A stretch of DNA of 64,000 bases from Myxococcales bacterium (GCA_002731825.1 PCCS01000017.1:1-64000), one strand, 5' to 3'. Numbered from the stretch's first letter, positions 9,554-19,064 are shown. The notes: generated by a model from the sequence alone, not told the origin. Numbers and translations are program-made.

Positions 9554-10779
9554 GCATGACCTCGCTTGAGTTTCGGTTTAGGCTTACGAGCAGCCATCTG
9601 TCGGTCAATGACCCAATCATTGAGCCAGGCGGGTGGCGGCTGGCGACGAGATATATTGAGTAAGATTCCAAGACCAATCGATGTTGTGACGAGGGAACTG
9701 CCCCCGTAACTGATTAAGGGCAGCGTCAAGCCCTTGGTCGGCATGAGACCGATGGCGACCAGCATATTGGCGATGGCCTGGCCACCGATGGCAGCGGTAA
9801 TTCCGAATGCCAGTAGGGAGCCAAAAGCTGTACTCGCCCTCCGAGCGATGAGAAAGCCTCGCCAAACGAGGACAGCAAACAAAGTGATGACGACTAAGAC
9901 ACCGACAACGCCTAACTCTTCGCCCAAAATGCTGAACACAAAATCGGTATGTGCTTCTGGCAGATAACTGAGCTTCTGCTTACTGGACCCAAGACCCAAG
10001 CCCGTCCAACCGCCGCTACCAAAGCTAATGAGGGCTTGGAAGAGCTGCCATGAGTCACCTTGTTTATCGGCCTCAGGGTTTAAGAACGAAATGAATCGCC
10101 GGACACGATATGGCTCCATCAGGATGAGTAGAACCAAGGCTCCAGCCCCAACGCCAAATGCAGCGAAAAGATGTCGCAGTCGTGCGCCAGCCGCGAAAAT
10201 CATCAAAAGAAGTAAGCTGGCACAAATGACAGTGGAGCCTAGATCCCTCTGAAGAGCCAAGACGACAACGATGGCACCCAAACATAATGTGGGCGTCAGC
10301 CAGCTTTCTTTCCAACGGTGGAGACGGTCTTGCCGTGAGGCGAGATAGGCGGCCATGAAAACCACCCAACTGAGCTTGATGGCCTCGCTTGGCTGGTAAC
10401 GAACGGAGCCAAAGCCAACCCAGCGCGATGCCCCCTTTGCTTCGATTCCAATTCCTGGAAGAAGGACCGCGATGGACAATAAGAAACTCAGGCCAAACAA
10501 AACGTATGCGAAGCGCTTATATACACAGTGGTGAATATTGATTGCGGCAACCATTAAGACCAGTGAGAATCCGATGTAGGCGAGCTGGCGGGTGAGAAAG
10601 AACGCCTCGTTTTTCATGTCAGCTTGAGCCGTCACAATGCTCGCGGAATAGACCATAACGAGGCCGATCCCCATGAGCAGGAAAATGACCAAAAGCAACA
10701 GGCGGTCGTAGCCGAAACTCATCACCTCGGTATCTCTTGTCGTGTCGGCGCCGCTCTTTTTGTCCCAGACTCTCAACAT
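9550..10779 (-). CDS. ftsW: SEDS peptidoglycan polymerase FtsW
   Basis: Integral membrane glycosyltransferase that polymerises lipid II at the division site together with its partner FtsI. It has about ten hydrophobic segments after a polar N-terminal tail of roughly 25 residues. The SEDS signature region GLTLPLISYGGSS lies near the C-terminus. The C-terminal tail is strongly basic (KPKPKLKRGHA). It lies between mraY and murG, exactly where ftsW is expected, but the murD that usually sits between mraY and ftsW is absent (3-bp gap). The family assignment is secure; the choice of FtsW over RodA rests on the cluster context. Confidence 0.94.
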   Translation of the reverse strand: MLRVWDKKSGADTTRDTEVMSFGYDRLLLLVIFLLMGIGLVMVYSASIVTAQADMKNEAFFLTRQLAYIGFSLVLMVAAINIHHCVYKRFAYVLFGLSFLLSIAVLLPGIGIEAKGASRWVGFGSVRYQPSEAIKLSWVVFMAAYLASRQDRLHRWKESWLTPTLCLGAIVVVLALQRDLGSTVICASLLLLMIFAAGARLRHLFAAFGVGAGALVLLILMEPYRVRRFISFLNPEADKQGDSWQLFQALISFGSGGWTGLGLGSSKQKLSYLPEAHTDFVFSILGEELGVVGVLVVITLFAVLVWRGFLIARRASTAFGSLLAFGITAAIGGQAIANMLVAIGLMPTKGLTLPLISYGGSSLVTTSIGLGILLNISRRQPPPAWLNDWVIDRQMAARKPKPKLKRGHA

Positions 10780-10782
10780 GCC

Positions 10783-11922
10783 CTATCTCACCTTTAGACT
10801 GGCTAAGGCCACGAGGGCTAACATGACGGATACGATCCAAAACCGAACGACGATCTTGGGTTCCTGCCAACCAAGCTTTTCGAAATGATGGTGTATCGGG
10901 GCCATCCTAAAAACACGTTTACCGGTCAGCTTGTAGGACGTGGTTTGGATGATGACAGACAGGGCCTCGATCACGAACAGGCCGCAGATAATCACGCTCA
11001 GAAGCTCATTCTTAGTCAGGACAGCCAGCATACCGATGGCACCACCTAATGCGAGACTTCCCACGTCCCCCATGAAGACCTGAGCTGGAAACGTATTGAA
11101 CCATAGGAAGCCAACACCTGCGCCGATGATGGCGGCGGCAAATACGGCTAATTCATTGATGCCTTTGACATGCGGCAAATGAAGATATTCGGCCACATTA
11201 AAGGCATGATAATCAATGATACGGCCATTACTGAATTCGGGTAAATTCAGCACGGTTCCACCGCAGTAGGCCAAGATCATAAAAGTCAGAGTTGCAACCA
11301 TCACTGGACCGATTGCGAGGCCATCCAGTCCGTCGGTCAGGTTAACTGCGTTACTGGTTCCAGCAACAACAATGACGGCGAACGGGATGTACACAGACAA
11401 GGGCAGAACAACAGAGAACTTCTCAGCGCTGAGAAAGGGAAAGTACAGGCTCCTATCAAAGCCCGCTTCCTCTCGAAAGAGCGCAAAAAGCACCGTCGCG
11501 CTCAAAACGAATTGGAAGAGCAATTTCATTCGACCGGGCAATCCCTTGGAGTTGCGATATCTCAGTTTTAGGTAATCATCGACAAAACCGATGACAGCAA
11601 AACTAACGGTGACCGTGAGTGCAGCCCAGATATACAGGTTACTCAGTTCAGCCCATAATATAGTCGGTATCACGAGCGCAAAGACGAGAAGTGAGCCACC
11701 CATTGTTGGCGTTCCAGCCTTACTGAAGTGACTTTCCGGACCGTCTTCACGGACCACTTGCCCAATCTGTCGAGATTGCAAACGCCGAATAAACCAGGGG
11801 TGGAGAACGAAACTAATGACCAGGGCAGTCAACATGGCTGCGATGACGCGAAACGAGACATATCGAAATGCGTTTAACCCCGGAAACGTACCCAGCAATT
11901 CTTCTACAAGCCACAAGACCAT
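10783..11922 (-). CDS. mraY: Phospho-N-acetylmuramoyl-pentapeptide transferase MraY
   Basis: Transfers phospho-MurNAc-pentapeptide to undecaprenyl phosphate, making lipid I at the inner membrane. Diagnostic motifs are visible: VNLTDGLDGLA, FMGDVGSLALGG and the MurNAc-pentapeptide-specific APIHHHFEKLG. About ten membrane helices and 379 residues are normal. It is 4 bp downstream of murF. The aspartates of the first two motifs and the triple His are intact, so the enzyme should be active. Confidence 0.97.
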   Translation of the reverse strand: MVLWLVEELLGTFPGLNAFRYVSFRVIAAMLTALVISFVLHPWFIRRLQSRQIGQVVREDGPESHFSKAGTPTMGGSLLVFALVIPTILWAELSNLYIWAALTVTVSFAVIGFVDDYLKLRYRNSKGLPGRMKLLFQFVLSATVLFALFREEAGFDRSLYFPFLSAEKFSVVLPLSVYIPFAVIVVAGTSNAVNLTDGLDGLAIGPVMVATLTFMILAYCGGTVLNLPEFSNGRIIDYHAFNVAEYLHLPHVKGINELAVFAAAIIGAGVGFLWFNTFPAQVFMGDVGSLALGGAIGMLAVLTKNELLSVIICGLFVIEALSVIIQTTSYKLTGKRVFRMAPIHHHFEKLGWQEPKIVVRFWIVSVMLALVALASLKVR

Positions 11923-11926
11923 TGAT

Positions 11927-13324
11927 TCAGGCCCCTTCCGATTGGGACAGCCTGTCCCAGATTTGTTCCAGTCTCATCCCGCGTGATCCTTTAAGCAAAA
12001 CCGCGTGTTCACACCTGCATTGGCTCGCGATAAAATCGGAGGCCAATGCAGCAGAATCGAACCAGTATAATTGTTCGGGTGCTGCGCCGGCCATGCGAGC
12101 GCCATCGACGAGATGTCGCGACAATTCTCCGATACCCACGAGCACAGCATCAGGAGCGTGTCCAAATACATAACGACCGAGTTCTTCATGAGCCTTCTGA
12201 GCAGACTCTCCCAATTCGAGCATATCGCCCAATGCCATAACCCCGCTTGGATGACGGACCACGAAAGTCGAGATGGCTGCACGCATTGACTGAGGATTGG
12301 CGTTATAGCAATCCAAGGTCACCTCGCTGCCGTTGTTCATGTATCGGATTTCCCCGCGCATCGATGGCGGTTCTAATTTGGCCAAAGCGGTCAGAGCCGG
12401 CGCAAGATTCAGATCGAGTCGGCTCACAACAGCCAATGCCAAACATGCATTGGCTAGGTTATGTCGACCTCTCATCGGAGAGACAACTGAATACTGGACT
12501 GAATCGATGACAACCTGGGCTTCTGCGCCCTGGTCAGTTTCGGTCACGCTGGTCATTCGAACCATATCGCTTGGCCGTTCACCCACGCTGTATTGTGAGG
12601 CCACAACCCCGTCACACAGAGTGTCCTTGTACGCGACATCAGAGGGGTAGAACGCCATACTGCCGGGGCAAAGCGTCCTGAGCAATTCACCTTTTGCACG
12701 GGCAACCCCCTCAAGAGAGCCGACACCTTCGATATGAGCTTCACCCACGGAGGTCACAATCCCCAATGTTGGATTGGCGAGTCCACAGAGAAACTCTATT
12801 TCTCCAGGTGCATTCATTCCCATTTCTATCACGGCAAAACGATGCTCGGGTTTCAGTCTCCACAGTGTCAGCGGCACGCCGAGGTGATTGTTCAAATTAC
12901 CCTGTGTCGCTAAGGTTGGCCCAGCGGTCTGAAGCATGGTCGAAAGCATGTCTTTCGTGGTGGTCTTACCGCTAGATCCAGTCAGCCCGATTATCCGTGC
13001 GGGCTGTGCATCGGCCCACGCTTGAGCTGATGCCTGGAGTGCAGCCACGCTGTTGGTCACCGCGACCACAGCAATATCATCACCGAGTCTTTCGGGTAAT
13101 TTACCGGTCGACTCATGTTCTACGACGATAACTGAGGCCCCTTTTTCGATGGCGACAGGAATGAAATCGTGGGCATCAAAACTGGGTCCTTTTATGCAGA
13201 AAAAGGCCGCGTTTTGGCGAAGGGTTCGCGTGTCGATTGAAACGTCTTCAAAGCGTCGGTTAACACCGGTCAGCAAGCGCCCGCCAGCGGCTTTAGCAAT
13301 CAAGGATGCATCGCGCCTCAACAT
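11927..13324 (-). CDS. murF: UDP-MurNAc-tripeptide--D-Ala-D-Ala ligase MurF
   Basis: Adds D-Ala-D-Ala to UDP-MurNAc-tripeptide in the cytoplasm. The Mur-ligase ATP loop is TGSSGKTTTKDML (about residues 113-125). The central domain has the expected EMGMNAPGEIE block and a Gly-rich C-terminal domain follows. 465 residues is normal. The ATG lies just inside the end of murE, so the two are coupled. The Ddl product encoded downstream in the same cluster is its substrate. Confidence 0.95.
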   Translation of the reverse strand: MLRRDASLIAKAAGGRLLTGVNRRFEDVSIDTRTLRQNAAFFCIKGPSFDAHDFIPVAIEKGASVIVVEHESTGKLPERLGDDIAVVAVTNSVAALQASAQAWADAQPARIIGLTGSSGKTTTKDMLSTMLQTAGPTLATQGNLNNHLGVPLTLWRLKPEHRFAVIEMGMNAPGEIEFLCGLANPTLGIVTSVGEAHIEGVGSLEGVARAKGELLRTLCPGSMAFYPSDVAYKDTLCDGVVASQYSVGERPSDMVRMTSVTETDQGAEAQVVIDSVQYSVVSPMRGRHNLANACLALAVVSRLDLNLAPALTALAKLEPPSMRGEIRYMNNGSEVTLDCYNANPQSMRAAISTFVVRHPSGVMALGDMLELGESAQKAHEELGRYVFGHAPDAVLVGIGELSRHLVDGARMAGAAPEQLYWFDSAALASDFIASQCRCEHAVLLKGSRGMRLEQIWDRLSQSEGA

Positions 13325-14823
13325 GGTAGACCCTCTGTCAAAATTCGACGTGCGACCTCAAGGTCATCAAAATCACTGCGAACGCCGTTTTGCTCTTGAT
13401 AGGTCTCATGTCCCTTACCGGCGATCAGAACAAAATCACCCGGCTGAGCCGCATTAATTGCACGTCGAATCGCCGATGCTCGGTCTAACTCGACGCACAC
13501 CGAACCCAGGCACGCATCGGAGCTGAAATCCAAACCGGCCTCGATGGCCCCTATAACGATCTCATCCGCGATAGACTGAGGTGTCTCGGACCGCGGATTA
13601 TCGTTGGTCACAATCACCGCATCAGCTCGGCCAGAAATCCGTCCCATAGGTTTCCTCTTGGAGGTATCCCGGTCTCCGCCGCACCCAAAAACCAACCAGA
13701 GCCTGCCCACACACACATCTTTGATGGTTCCGATGACACTCTCCAAAGCATCGGGAGAATGGGCATAATCGACGATGACATCAAAACCTCGGTCATTGCT
13801 GATGCGCTGTAAGCGACCCCTGACCTGCGCCACCGCGATGCCGTGTTGAATCGACTCATTGGATACCCCAGCATATTGGCAGAGACCAACGGCGACCGCT
13901 AAGTTGAGAGCATTGAATCGCCCAAGCATTGGACTGTCGATATCGAAGCAGCCATCGGGTGTTCGAAGTCGTCCCGCGAGTCCTGAATGGTTGATCTCAA
14001 GATGCTCAAAATGGATACCCGCATCACGATTATCTAAAGAGACTGTGCGAATATCGATGGTCGGCCTATTGCGTCGTAACTCCCGCTCCAGCTGAATTCC
14101 ATATTGGTCGTCCACACAGAGAACTGCTGTTCCTGATTCTGAGAGTCTTTCCAAGAACAACCGTGCTTTGGCTTTGCCATAGCTATCCATACTCCCGTGG
14201 TAGTCTAGATGGTCGACGGTCAAATTGAGAAATGCGCATGCATCGAATGAAATGCCATCGACTCGGTGCTCTTCGAGACCAACGGAACTGACTTCCATCG
14301 CAACCAGTTGAGCGCGTCTGTCGACCATTGCTCTGAGAAGATTCTGTAATTGGGGTGCTTCAGGCGTCGTAAATTGGGCCGGGAGACTTTCAGAGCCGAC
14401 GCGGTGGCCGTTGGTTCCGATTTGCCCGGAGATTATCCCCGCAGCCATGCAGATTTCAGAGATGATAGACGATACGGTCGTCTTGCCATTGGTCCCTGTG
14501 ACGCCAATGACAAACAGCTGGTCCGCGGGTCGGCCACAGAGTTCAGCAGCCAGGACAGCAAGTCCTTGCCGTGGATGGGGTAATGTCAAGAGCGGCAAAT
14601 CGCAATCAAAGCGAGCCTGTGCTTCAACAGCGATGGCGACAGCCCCCCGCTGAATCGCGGCTGGTGCAAACGTCAACCCATCGACGGTACGTCCGGGCAA
14701 TGCAACAAATAAAGTACCTGGCCCAACTTTTCGGCTGTCGTGAGTGACGGCCAGCACCTCCGTATTCGGCTCACCGGACAGGGTCGCGCCGGGAATCTGA
14801 TTCGCGAGGTGACCAAGCATCAT
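13318..14823 (-). CDS. murE: UDP-MurNAc-L-Ala-D-Glu--meso-diaminopimelate ligase MurE
   Basis: Adds the third residue of the stem peptide. The ATP-binding loop is GVTGTNGKTTVSS and the remaining Mur-ligase blocks are in order over 501 residues. The substrate-specificity motif reads TNDNPRSE. By established knowledge DNPR marks selection of meso-diaminopimelate rather than lysine, so the peptidoglycan should be of A1-gamma type, as in most Gram-negatives. The start ATG overlaps the ftsI stop (ATGA); a second ATG follows at once, so the exact start could be three bases further in. Confidence 0.96.
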   Translation of the reverse strand: MMLGHLANQIPGATLSGEPNTEVLAVTHDSRKVGPGTLFVALPGRTVDGLTFAPAAIQRGAVAIAVEAQARFDCDLPLLTLPHPRQGLAVLAAELCGRPADQLFVIGVTGTNGKTTVSSIISEICMAAGIISGQIGTNGHRVGSESLPAQFTTPEAPQLQNLLRAMVDRRAQLVAMEVSSVGLEEHRVDGISFDACAFLNLTVDHLDYHGSMDSYGKAKARLFLERLSESGTAVLCVDDQYGIQLERELRRNRPTIDIRTVSLDNRDAGIHFEHLEINHSGLAGRLRTPDGCFDIDSPMLGRFNALNLAVAVGLCQYAGVSNESIQHGIAVAQVRGRLQRISNDRGFDVIVDYAHSPDALESVIGTIKDVCVGRLWLVFGCGGDRDTSKRKPMGRISGRADAVIVTNDNPRSETPQSIADEIVIGAIEAGLDFSSDACLGSVCVELDRASAIRRAINAAQPGDFVLIAGKGHETYQEQNGVRSDFDDLEVARRILTEGLPC

Positions 14824-16868
14824 TTTGTCCTCTTTTTCGGCTTTCGAAAGTCACCGGGAAACCCAAGAGAAACCGCTAGATTCGCGGCCGGCGGCAGAAG
14901 CGCTCCTGCCTGGGGATGCTGACGTTGGACCAGTCCCGACCCCGTCACACGCAAGGACAGGTCCAGCTCGTCCAAAATCTCCAGAACCTGAGCGAGGGAA
15001 CGTCCTTTCAGATCAGGGACAACAACGTGACTCGACACACCGGAAACGACAGCCTTCTCCTGCCACCATGGCCTGGACTGCGGATCGATTTCCTCCGCGA
15101 ACGTGTCCATGTCTAAATCAAGATCTGGAGCCAGTGGCTCAACGGATTTCTCCGTCGCTTTGACGCCCAGGTATGGCAGAGACTTGGCGGCGATTTGCGC
15201 AAAGATAGGCGCTGCAACCAGGCCTCCGTATTGCTCTACCGTCGGCTCATCGACAGCCACATAAATCGCAAGGCGCGGGGCCCGGGCGGGAACGAAGCCG
15301 ACGAAGGACGCAATGACCTTTTCTCGACTGTAGGCTCCGATCAGTGGGTCAACCTTGTGTGCCGTACCCGTTTTGCCAGCAACAACGTAGCCTGGAACGC
15401 AACCAAGAATACCCGTGCCACCCGCTTTCGTCACTGTAACCATGGCATCACGTGTATACGTTGCGGCATCTTGACTCACGATTCGACGGATCATTGTCGG
15501 CCGGATCTGCTCCACTGTCTGCCCGTGTCCGTCCAATACCTCCTTTACGAGGCGAGGCTTCATCAACAGTCCGCCATTAGCAATGGCGGAGATTGCTCTG
15601 ACCATTTGGATTGCCGTGGCGTTAAATCCATATCCATACGAAAAGGTTGCTAAGTGGATCTGACCCCATTTTTTGTAACTGCGGAGAGAGCCAATTTGTT
15701 CACCACGCATACCCACACCGGTTTTTGCACCGAACCCAAAGGCGCGCAGGTATCGATACCAACCTTCTTTTCCAAGCCGTTGTCCAATTTGAACTGCACC
15801 CACATTTGAACTCTTCTGAATGATCTCGAAATTGGTCAATTTCTTGGCAGCATGAACGTCGCGAATGGTCTTTCGACCGACACGAATACGGCCTTTTTGC
15901 CCGTCCCAAATCGCGTCTTTTCTAATTCGACCTGCATCGATAGCCGCAGCCAATAGGATAGGTTTGATGGTTGAGCCGACTTCTGAGACATCCGTTATGG
16001 TTCGATTTCGCCACTGCCTTGGATGCGCCTTACGAAATTCATTTGGATCAAAGAATGGAGATTGAGCCATCGCAAGGATGTCTCCATTACGAGGGTCCAT
16101 GACAACCGCAATACCCGATTTGGCTTTCATTTTTTTGAGCTGTTCGAAAACCGCCCGCTCGGCGACCTCTTGAATTCGGGCGTCGATGGTCAGTTTGAGG
16201 GACCGTCCAGCCCATTTGTCCATGGGGGCCGCCCCGCCACTCAACGCGCGCCGTCCTTTCGCATCTGTCAATGCGTCCAGCGTATGCTGTCGTCCACGTA
16301 AAAACTTATCCCAATCTCGCTCCAGGCCTTCGAGACCTTTGCCATCGATACCAGCAAACCCAAGAATGGCTCCCAATAAGCCCCCATTTGGATAAAATCG
16401 ATGAGGTTCATTCCTAAAACCTAGGGATTTCTGTTCCAATGCTTTGACGGCCTTTGCCTCCCCTTTGGTGACGTGTCGTTTGACCCATACAAAGGCCCGG
16501 TTGCTCGCCAATTTGCGCTGGAGTCTGGTGGGTTCGAGCTGAAGGATAGCGGCCAGTTTACGGGCGAGATCTGCGGGCTGCTTGACCACACGGGGAATGG
16601 CATAAATCGAGGGGACCATCGCCGTGAGTGCAAGTTCGCGCCCATTGGTGTCGAATATATCGCCTCGACGAGCTGAGACCTTAACGGTGGTCTGATGCTG
16701 TCGCTTCGATTCGCCGATGTAACGCTCATTATCGTGAACTTGGACGTACCAAGCACGAATCATAATGGCTGCAAACGCCAGTGCCACCAGCACAGATGTC
16801 AATGCCATACGCCCACGTTGTGGACCGACCTCCCGCGGTTTTTTCCTACGAAAGATATTACTGGGCAT
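14820..16868 (-). CDS. ftsI: Division transpeptidase FtsI (PBP3), class B PBP with a PASTA domain
   Basis: Septal peptidoglycan crosslinking enzyme, partner of FtsW. A basic cytoplasmic tail and one membrane helix (about residues 22-42) lead into the dimerisation domain, whose first motif is RRGDIFDTNGRELA. The penicillin-binding core has SxxK as STIK near residue 299, SxN as SSN near 352 and KTGT near 497. A single PASTA domain (about 614-675, starting VVPDLKGRSLAQ) follows. PASTA on FtsI is usual in Gram-positives and some deltaproteobacteria-like groups. The start overlaps the end of ftsL by 11 bp. Confidence 0.95.
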   Translation of the reverse strand: MPSNIFRRKKPREVGPQRGRMALTSVLVALAFAAIMIRAWYVQVHDNERYIGESKRQHQTTVKVSARRGDIFDTNGRELALTAMVPSIYAIPRVVKQPADLARKLAAILQLEPTRLQRKLASNRAFVWVKRHVTKGEAKAVKALEQKSLGFRNEPHRFYPNGGLLGAILGFAGIDGKGLEGLERDWDKFLRGRQHTLDALTDAKGRRALSGGAAPMDKWAGRSLKLTIDARIQEVAERAVFEQLKKMKAKSGIAVVMDPRNGDILAMAQSPFFDPNEFRKAHPRQWRNRTITDVSEVGSTIKPILLAAAIDAGRIRKDAIWDGQKGRIRVGRKTIRDVHAAKKLTNFEIIQKSSNVGAVQIGQRLGKEGWYRYLRAFGFGAKTGVGMRGEQIGSLRSYKKWGQIHLATFSYGYGFNATAIQMVRAISAIANGGLLMKPRLVKEVLDGHGQTVEQIRPTMIRRIVSQDAATYTRDAMVTVTKAGGTGILGCVPGYVVAGKTGTAHKVDPLIGAYSREKVIASFVGFVPARAPRLAIYVAVDEPTVEQYGGLVAAPIFAQIAAKSLPYLGVKATEKSVEPLAPDLDLDMDTFAEEIDPQSRPWWQEKAVVSGVSSHVVVPDLKGRSLAQVLEILDELDLSLRVTGSGLVQRQHPQAGALLPPAANLAVSLGFPGDFRKPKKRTK

Positions 16869-17139
16869 CAGACACCTCGACTGGCATCGGAACGACTTCG
16901 TCTGGCGTGGCCGCTCGCAAACCGATCAGGGTCGCCTCGGGACGCAAGCGTTTTGGGTCCAGCAAGGCAGCGCGTTCGATACGCAGCTGATGAATAATAT
17001 CCTGTTGTTTACGCAAATCTTTAGACGCATCTTGGATTGCAAAACCGATGTTTACGCCGCGATTCCGTTCATGCACGACGCGCAAAGCAATGGCCACAAC
17101 CGCTGAGATTGTCAGTGCGGATAGGAGGAAGAATCTCAT
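16858..17139 (-). CDS. ftsL: FtsL-like division protein
   Basis: A 93-residue bitopic protein: a membrane helix right at the N-terminus (residues about 3-19), then a heptad-like region (about 30-65, DLRKQQDIIHQLRIERAALL) as in FtsL/DivIC. It should form the FtsQ-FtsL-FtsB complex that activates FtsW/FtsI. A longer frame runs back to 17205 inside rsmH. I chose the ATG at 17139 because it overlaps the rsmH stop as ATGA, puts the helix at the N-terminus and follows a GAG-rich stretch. FtsL is too divergent for motif recognition; position and topology carry the call. Confidence 0.8.
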   Translation of the reverse strand: MRFFLLSALTISAVVAIALRVVHERNRGVNIGFAIQDASKDLRKQQDIIHQLRIERAALLDPKRLRPEATLIGLRAATPDEVVPMPVEVSDAQ

Positions 17140-18089
17140 GCCACCAACCCCAATTTCTTCACGCACCGCAATTTCGCCGTTCGAGCTCTCGGGTTGGCTT
17201 GGCATTCGTCTTTGCTGGCGATGATGGGTCGGTTTGTCAATAATTCAAAGGTCGGTCTGACGGGGCTTGGCAGCGTGCGTCCTCCAGGACCAGGTTTTAC
17301 ATTTCGACCAGCCCACTCGTTAAAGCGTCGCTTGACAATTCGGTCTTCGAGGGAGTGAAAACTAATAATGAGAGCCCGGCCGCCGGGATTTAACAGCTTG
17401 GGAATGGCGTCTAACAAACCATCCAAAACGGCTAATTCCTCGTTGACTGCGATGCGAAGAGCCTGAAAACTTCTCGTCGCTGGGTGATGCTTCAGTTTGA
17501 CTCGAACGCCCTTAGGTATGGCGCTTCGAATGACATCTGCGAGTGTCTGGGTATTGAGTGCGCCACCCCCATCTTTCCATTGGTGTATCGCGTTCGCAAT
17601 CGGGTGTGCGAACGGCTCCTCCCCGTATTTGCGAAGAATACGCGCCAGTTCTTTTTTAGATAAACGCTCGATCAAGTCTAGAGCCGTCTCGCCTCTGTCT
17701 CTGTCCATTCGCATATCGACAGGGCCCAAACGACGAAACGAAAACCCGCGTTCATCCTGGTCGAGTTGGTATGACGAGACACCGATATCGGCAAGAATAC
17801 CGTCGACGCCACTGACATCAATTTCAGCGAGAAGGGTCTGCAGGTCTCGAAAATTACCCGCCAGGATTTGAACCCTGTCTGAGTGGGGGGCCAATCGCTC
17901 AGTGGCATACTGTCGAGCATCTCTGTCCTGGTCGATGCCTATGAGAGTTGCACCGTCAGCAAGAAGACGGTGTGCGTGTCCAGCAAATCCGAGGGTGCAA
18001 TCAACCCAGGTCTCTCCTGGTGTAACACAAGCGAGACGAGACACAGCATCGGCTAAGACCGGTGTGTGATGTATCGTCGCTTCTTGCAC
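17136..18089 (-). CDS. rsmH: 16S rRNA (cytosine1402-N4)-methyltransferase RsmH (MraW)
   Basis: SAM-dependent methyltransferase that modifies C1402 in the ribosomal P site. The SAM-binding start WVDCTLGFAGHAHRLL, the block ADIGVSSYQLD and ERGFSFRRLGPVDMRMD are typical for the family. 317 residues is normal. The start is GTG (18089) with GGAG 7 bases ahead. It is the second gene of the cluster, 116 bp after mraZ, which is a larger gap than elsewhere in the cluster and could hold a secondary promoter. Confidence 0.96.
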   Translation of the reverse strand: MQEATIHHTPVLADAVSRLACVTPGETWVDCTLGFAGHAHRLLADGATLIGIDQDRDARQYATERLAPHSDRVQILAGNFRDLQTLLAEIDVSGVDGILADIGVSSYQLDQDERGFSFRRLGPVDMRMDRDRGETALDLIERLSKKELARILRKYGEEPFAHPIANAIHQWKDGGGALNTQTLADVIRSAIPKGVRVKLKHHPATRSFQALRIAVNEELAVLDGLLDAIPKLLNPGGRALIISFHSLEDRIVKRRFNEWAGRNVKPGPGGRTLPSPVRPTFELLTNRPIIASKDECQANPRARTAKLRCVKKLGLVA

Positions 18090-18205
18090 TGCCCACTCCG
18101 TTTTAGAATCAATATTTATTCAGAATCGACCGACCTGGACTATCTCAGCCAGACCGAGTGACCCTCCAGTCATTTTCAAACACGTGTCGACCGACCAAAG
18201 GCCCC

Positions 18206-18670
18206 CTACAAGTTGAACGTACTCAAATCGTAGTCACCATATGCATCAGGTCCATGGGTCAGGTCCCAGACCGACATCGACCAAATTTCGATCAGTCCAC
18301 CTTGGCCCATAAGGAAACATTTACCTTCAAGTTCAGCGTAATTACGAAACGTCTGAGGCACTTGAATGCGTCCGAGACGGTCCACCCGAACACGTCTGGC
18401 CGCTCCGCAAACAACCCGACGCAGCGCCGAACCCAATCGAGGAGGCGCCTGTGCAATCTGTTCCTTAAGGGCGTCCCAAGCCTCCGGCCAGTAAACCAAT
18501 AAACACCGCTCATTCAGATGACGGGTTATGATCAACTCTGAACCGTCCTCCAAGCCCAAAGCTAACCGGAACTCAGACGGAATACTCACCCGCCCTTTTC
18601 CATCCACAGTGTGTTCATGCTGTCCTTCGACGGCGACACCTGTAGTGTGCTTTGAAACGTCGTTGCTCAT
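18206..18670 (-). CDS. mraZ: Transcriptional regulator MraZ
   Basis: First gene of the division cluster; in studied bacteria MraZ binds upstream of its own gene and controls the cluster. The two AbrB-like half domains each show the DxxxR signature: DGKGRVSIP and DRLGRIQVP. A longer open frame reaches 18787, but the ATG at 18670 has AAGGAGAG 3 bases ahead and gives 154 residues, normal for MraZ, whereas the extension would add an unrelated hydrophobic stretch. The upstream region holds candidate promoter and repeat elements. Confidence 0.93.
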   Translation of the reverse strand: MSNDVSKHTTGVAVEGQHEHTVDGKGRVSIPSEFRLALGLEDGSELIITRHLNERCLLVYWPEAWDALKEQIAQAPPRLGSALRRVVCGAARRVRVDRLGRIQVPQTFRNYAELEGKCFLMGQGGLIEIWSMSVWDLTHGPDAYGDYDLSTFNL

Positions 18671-18711
18671 TTCTCTCCTTGGGAGTTGGATCCACTTAAC
18701 CCCACCCAATA

Positions 18712-18739
18712 ATCCTAACTGCTCTTTTCTTAGGATCAA
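18712..18739 (-). promoter_or_regulatory. Possible mraZ promoter
   Basis: On the minus strand TTGATC (plus 18734-18739) is followed after 16 bases by TAGGAT (plus 18712-18717), about 40 bp upstream of the mraZ ATG. Each hexamer matches four consensus bases. Immediately downstream is TTGGGTGGGG. E. coli MraZ binds TGGG repeats, but those repeats are spaced by 10 bp, which is not the case here, so operator function is uncertain. Confidence 0.3.
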
Positions 18740-18788
18740 GGCAGAAACGGTGATTCCAGTGTAAAAAATAAAAACAAGGATACACACA

Positions 18789-18829
18789 CAATATGTAGTG
18801 ACAATTTAGAAACTTGAACCAATATGTAG
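18789..18829. repeat. 10-bp direct repeat upstream of mraZ
   Basis: CAATATGTAG occurs exactly at 18789-18798 and again at 18820-18829, 31 bp apart start to start, close to three helical turns. It lies 119-159 bp upstream of the mraZ start. Two sites on the same face of the helix are what a cooperative DNA-binding protein would need. No flanking similarity extends the match. Confidence 0.45.
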
Positions 18830-18863
18830 ACAGAATAATCCTTGTCTAGATTTATGTGATCGT

Positions 18864-18880
18864 GTGTAAATTAGTGTAAA
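18864..18880. repeat. GTGTAAA repeats with 10-bp spacing upstream of mraZ
   Basis: GTGTAAA occurs at 18864-18870 and 18874-18880, exactly 10 bp apart, with a third copy at 18759-18765 nearer mraZ. Helically phased short G-rich repeats are how known MraZ boxes are arranged (GTG- or TGGG-type units every 10 bp), so this is a candidate MraZ operator. It is short and could be chance. Confidence 0.35.
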
Positions 18881-19035
18881 TAGCGACCATCTATGCGGCA
18901 CACATATCCTACATAAACAAGTGTTCAGTACTCAAAAATGGACCGTTAGGCAATTGGCTATGAGTGCTTGACACGGATGTTCAAAAACAGGTGGGATCCT
19001 GTGTTTCACGCCCCATTTAAAGCCCTTAATCCGGG

Positions 19036-19064
19036 TTGATTTTCAACTCAAATCGACGTCTACT
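19036..19064 (+). promoter_or_regulatory. Possible promoter for the small membrane-protein gene
   Basis: TTGATT (19036-19041), a 17-base spacer, then TCTACT (19059-19064). Transcription would start near 19071, favouring translation from the ATG at 19105 over the one at 19078. Both hexamers match consensus only partly. Confidence 0.28.

Noticed and set aside
18979..19005. Imperfect palindrome around GGGATCCTGT upstream of the small membrane-protein gene
   Set aside because: The arms pair for only about five bases, with no T tract; not enough to call an operator or terminator.
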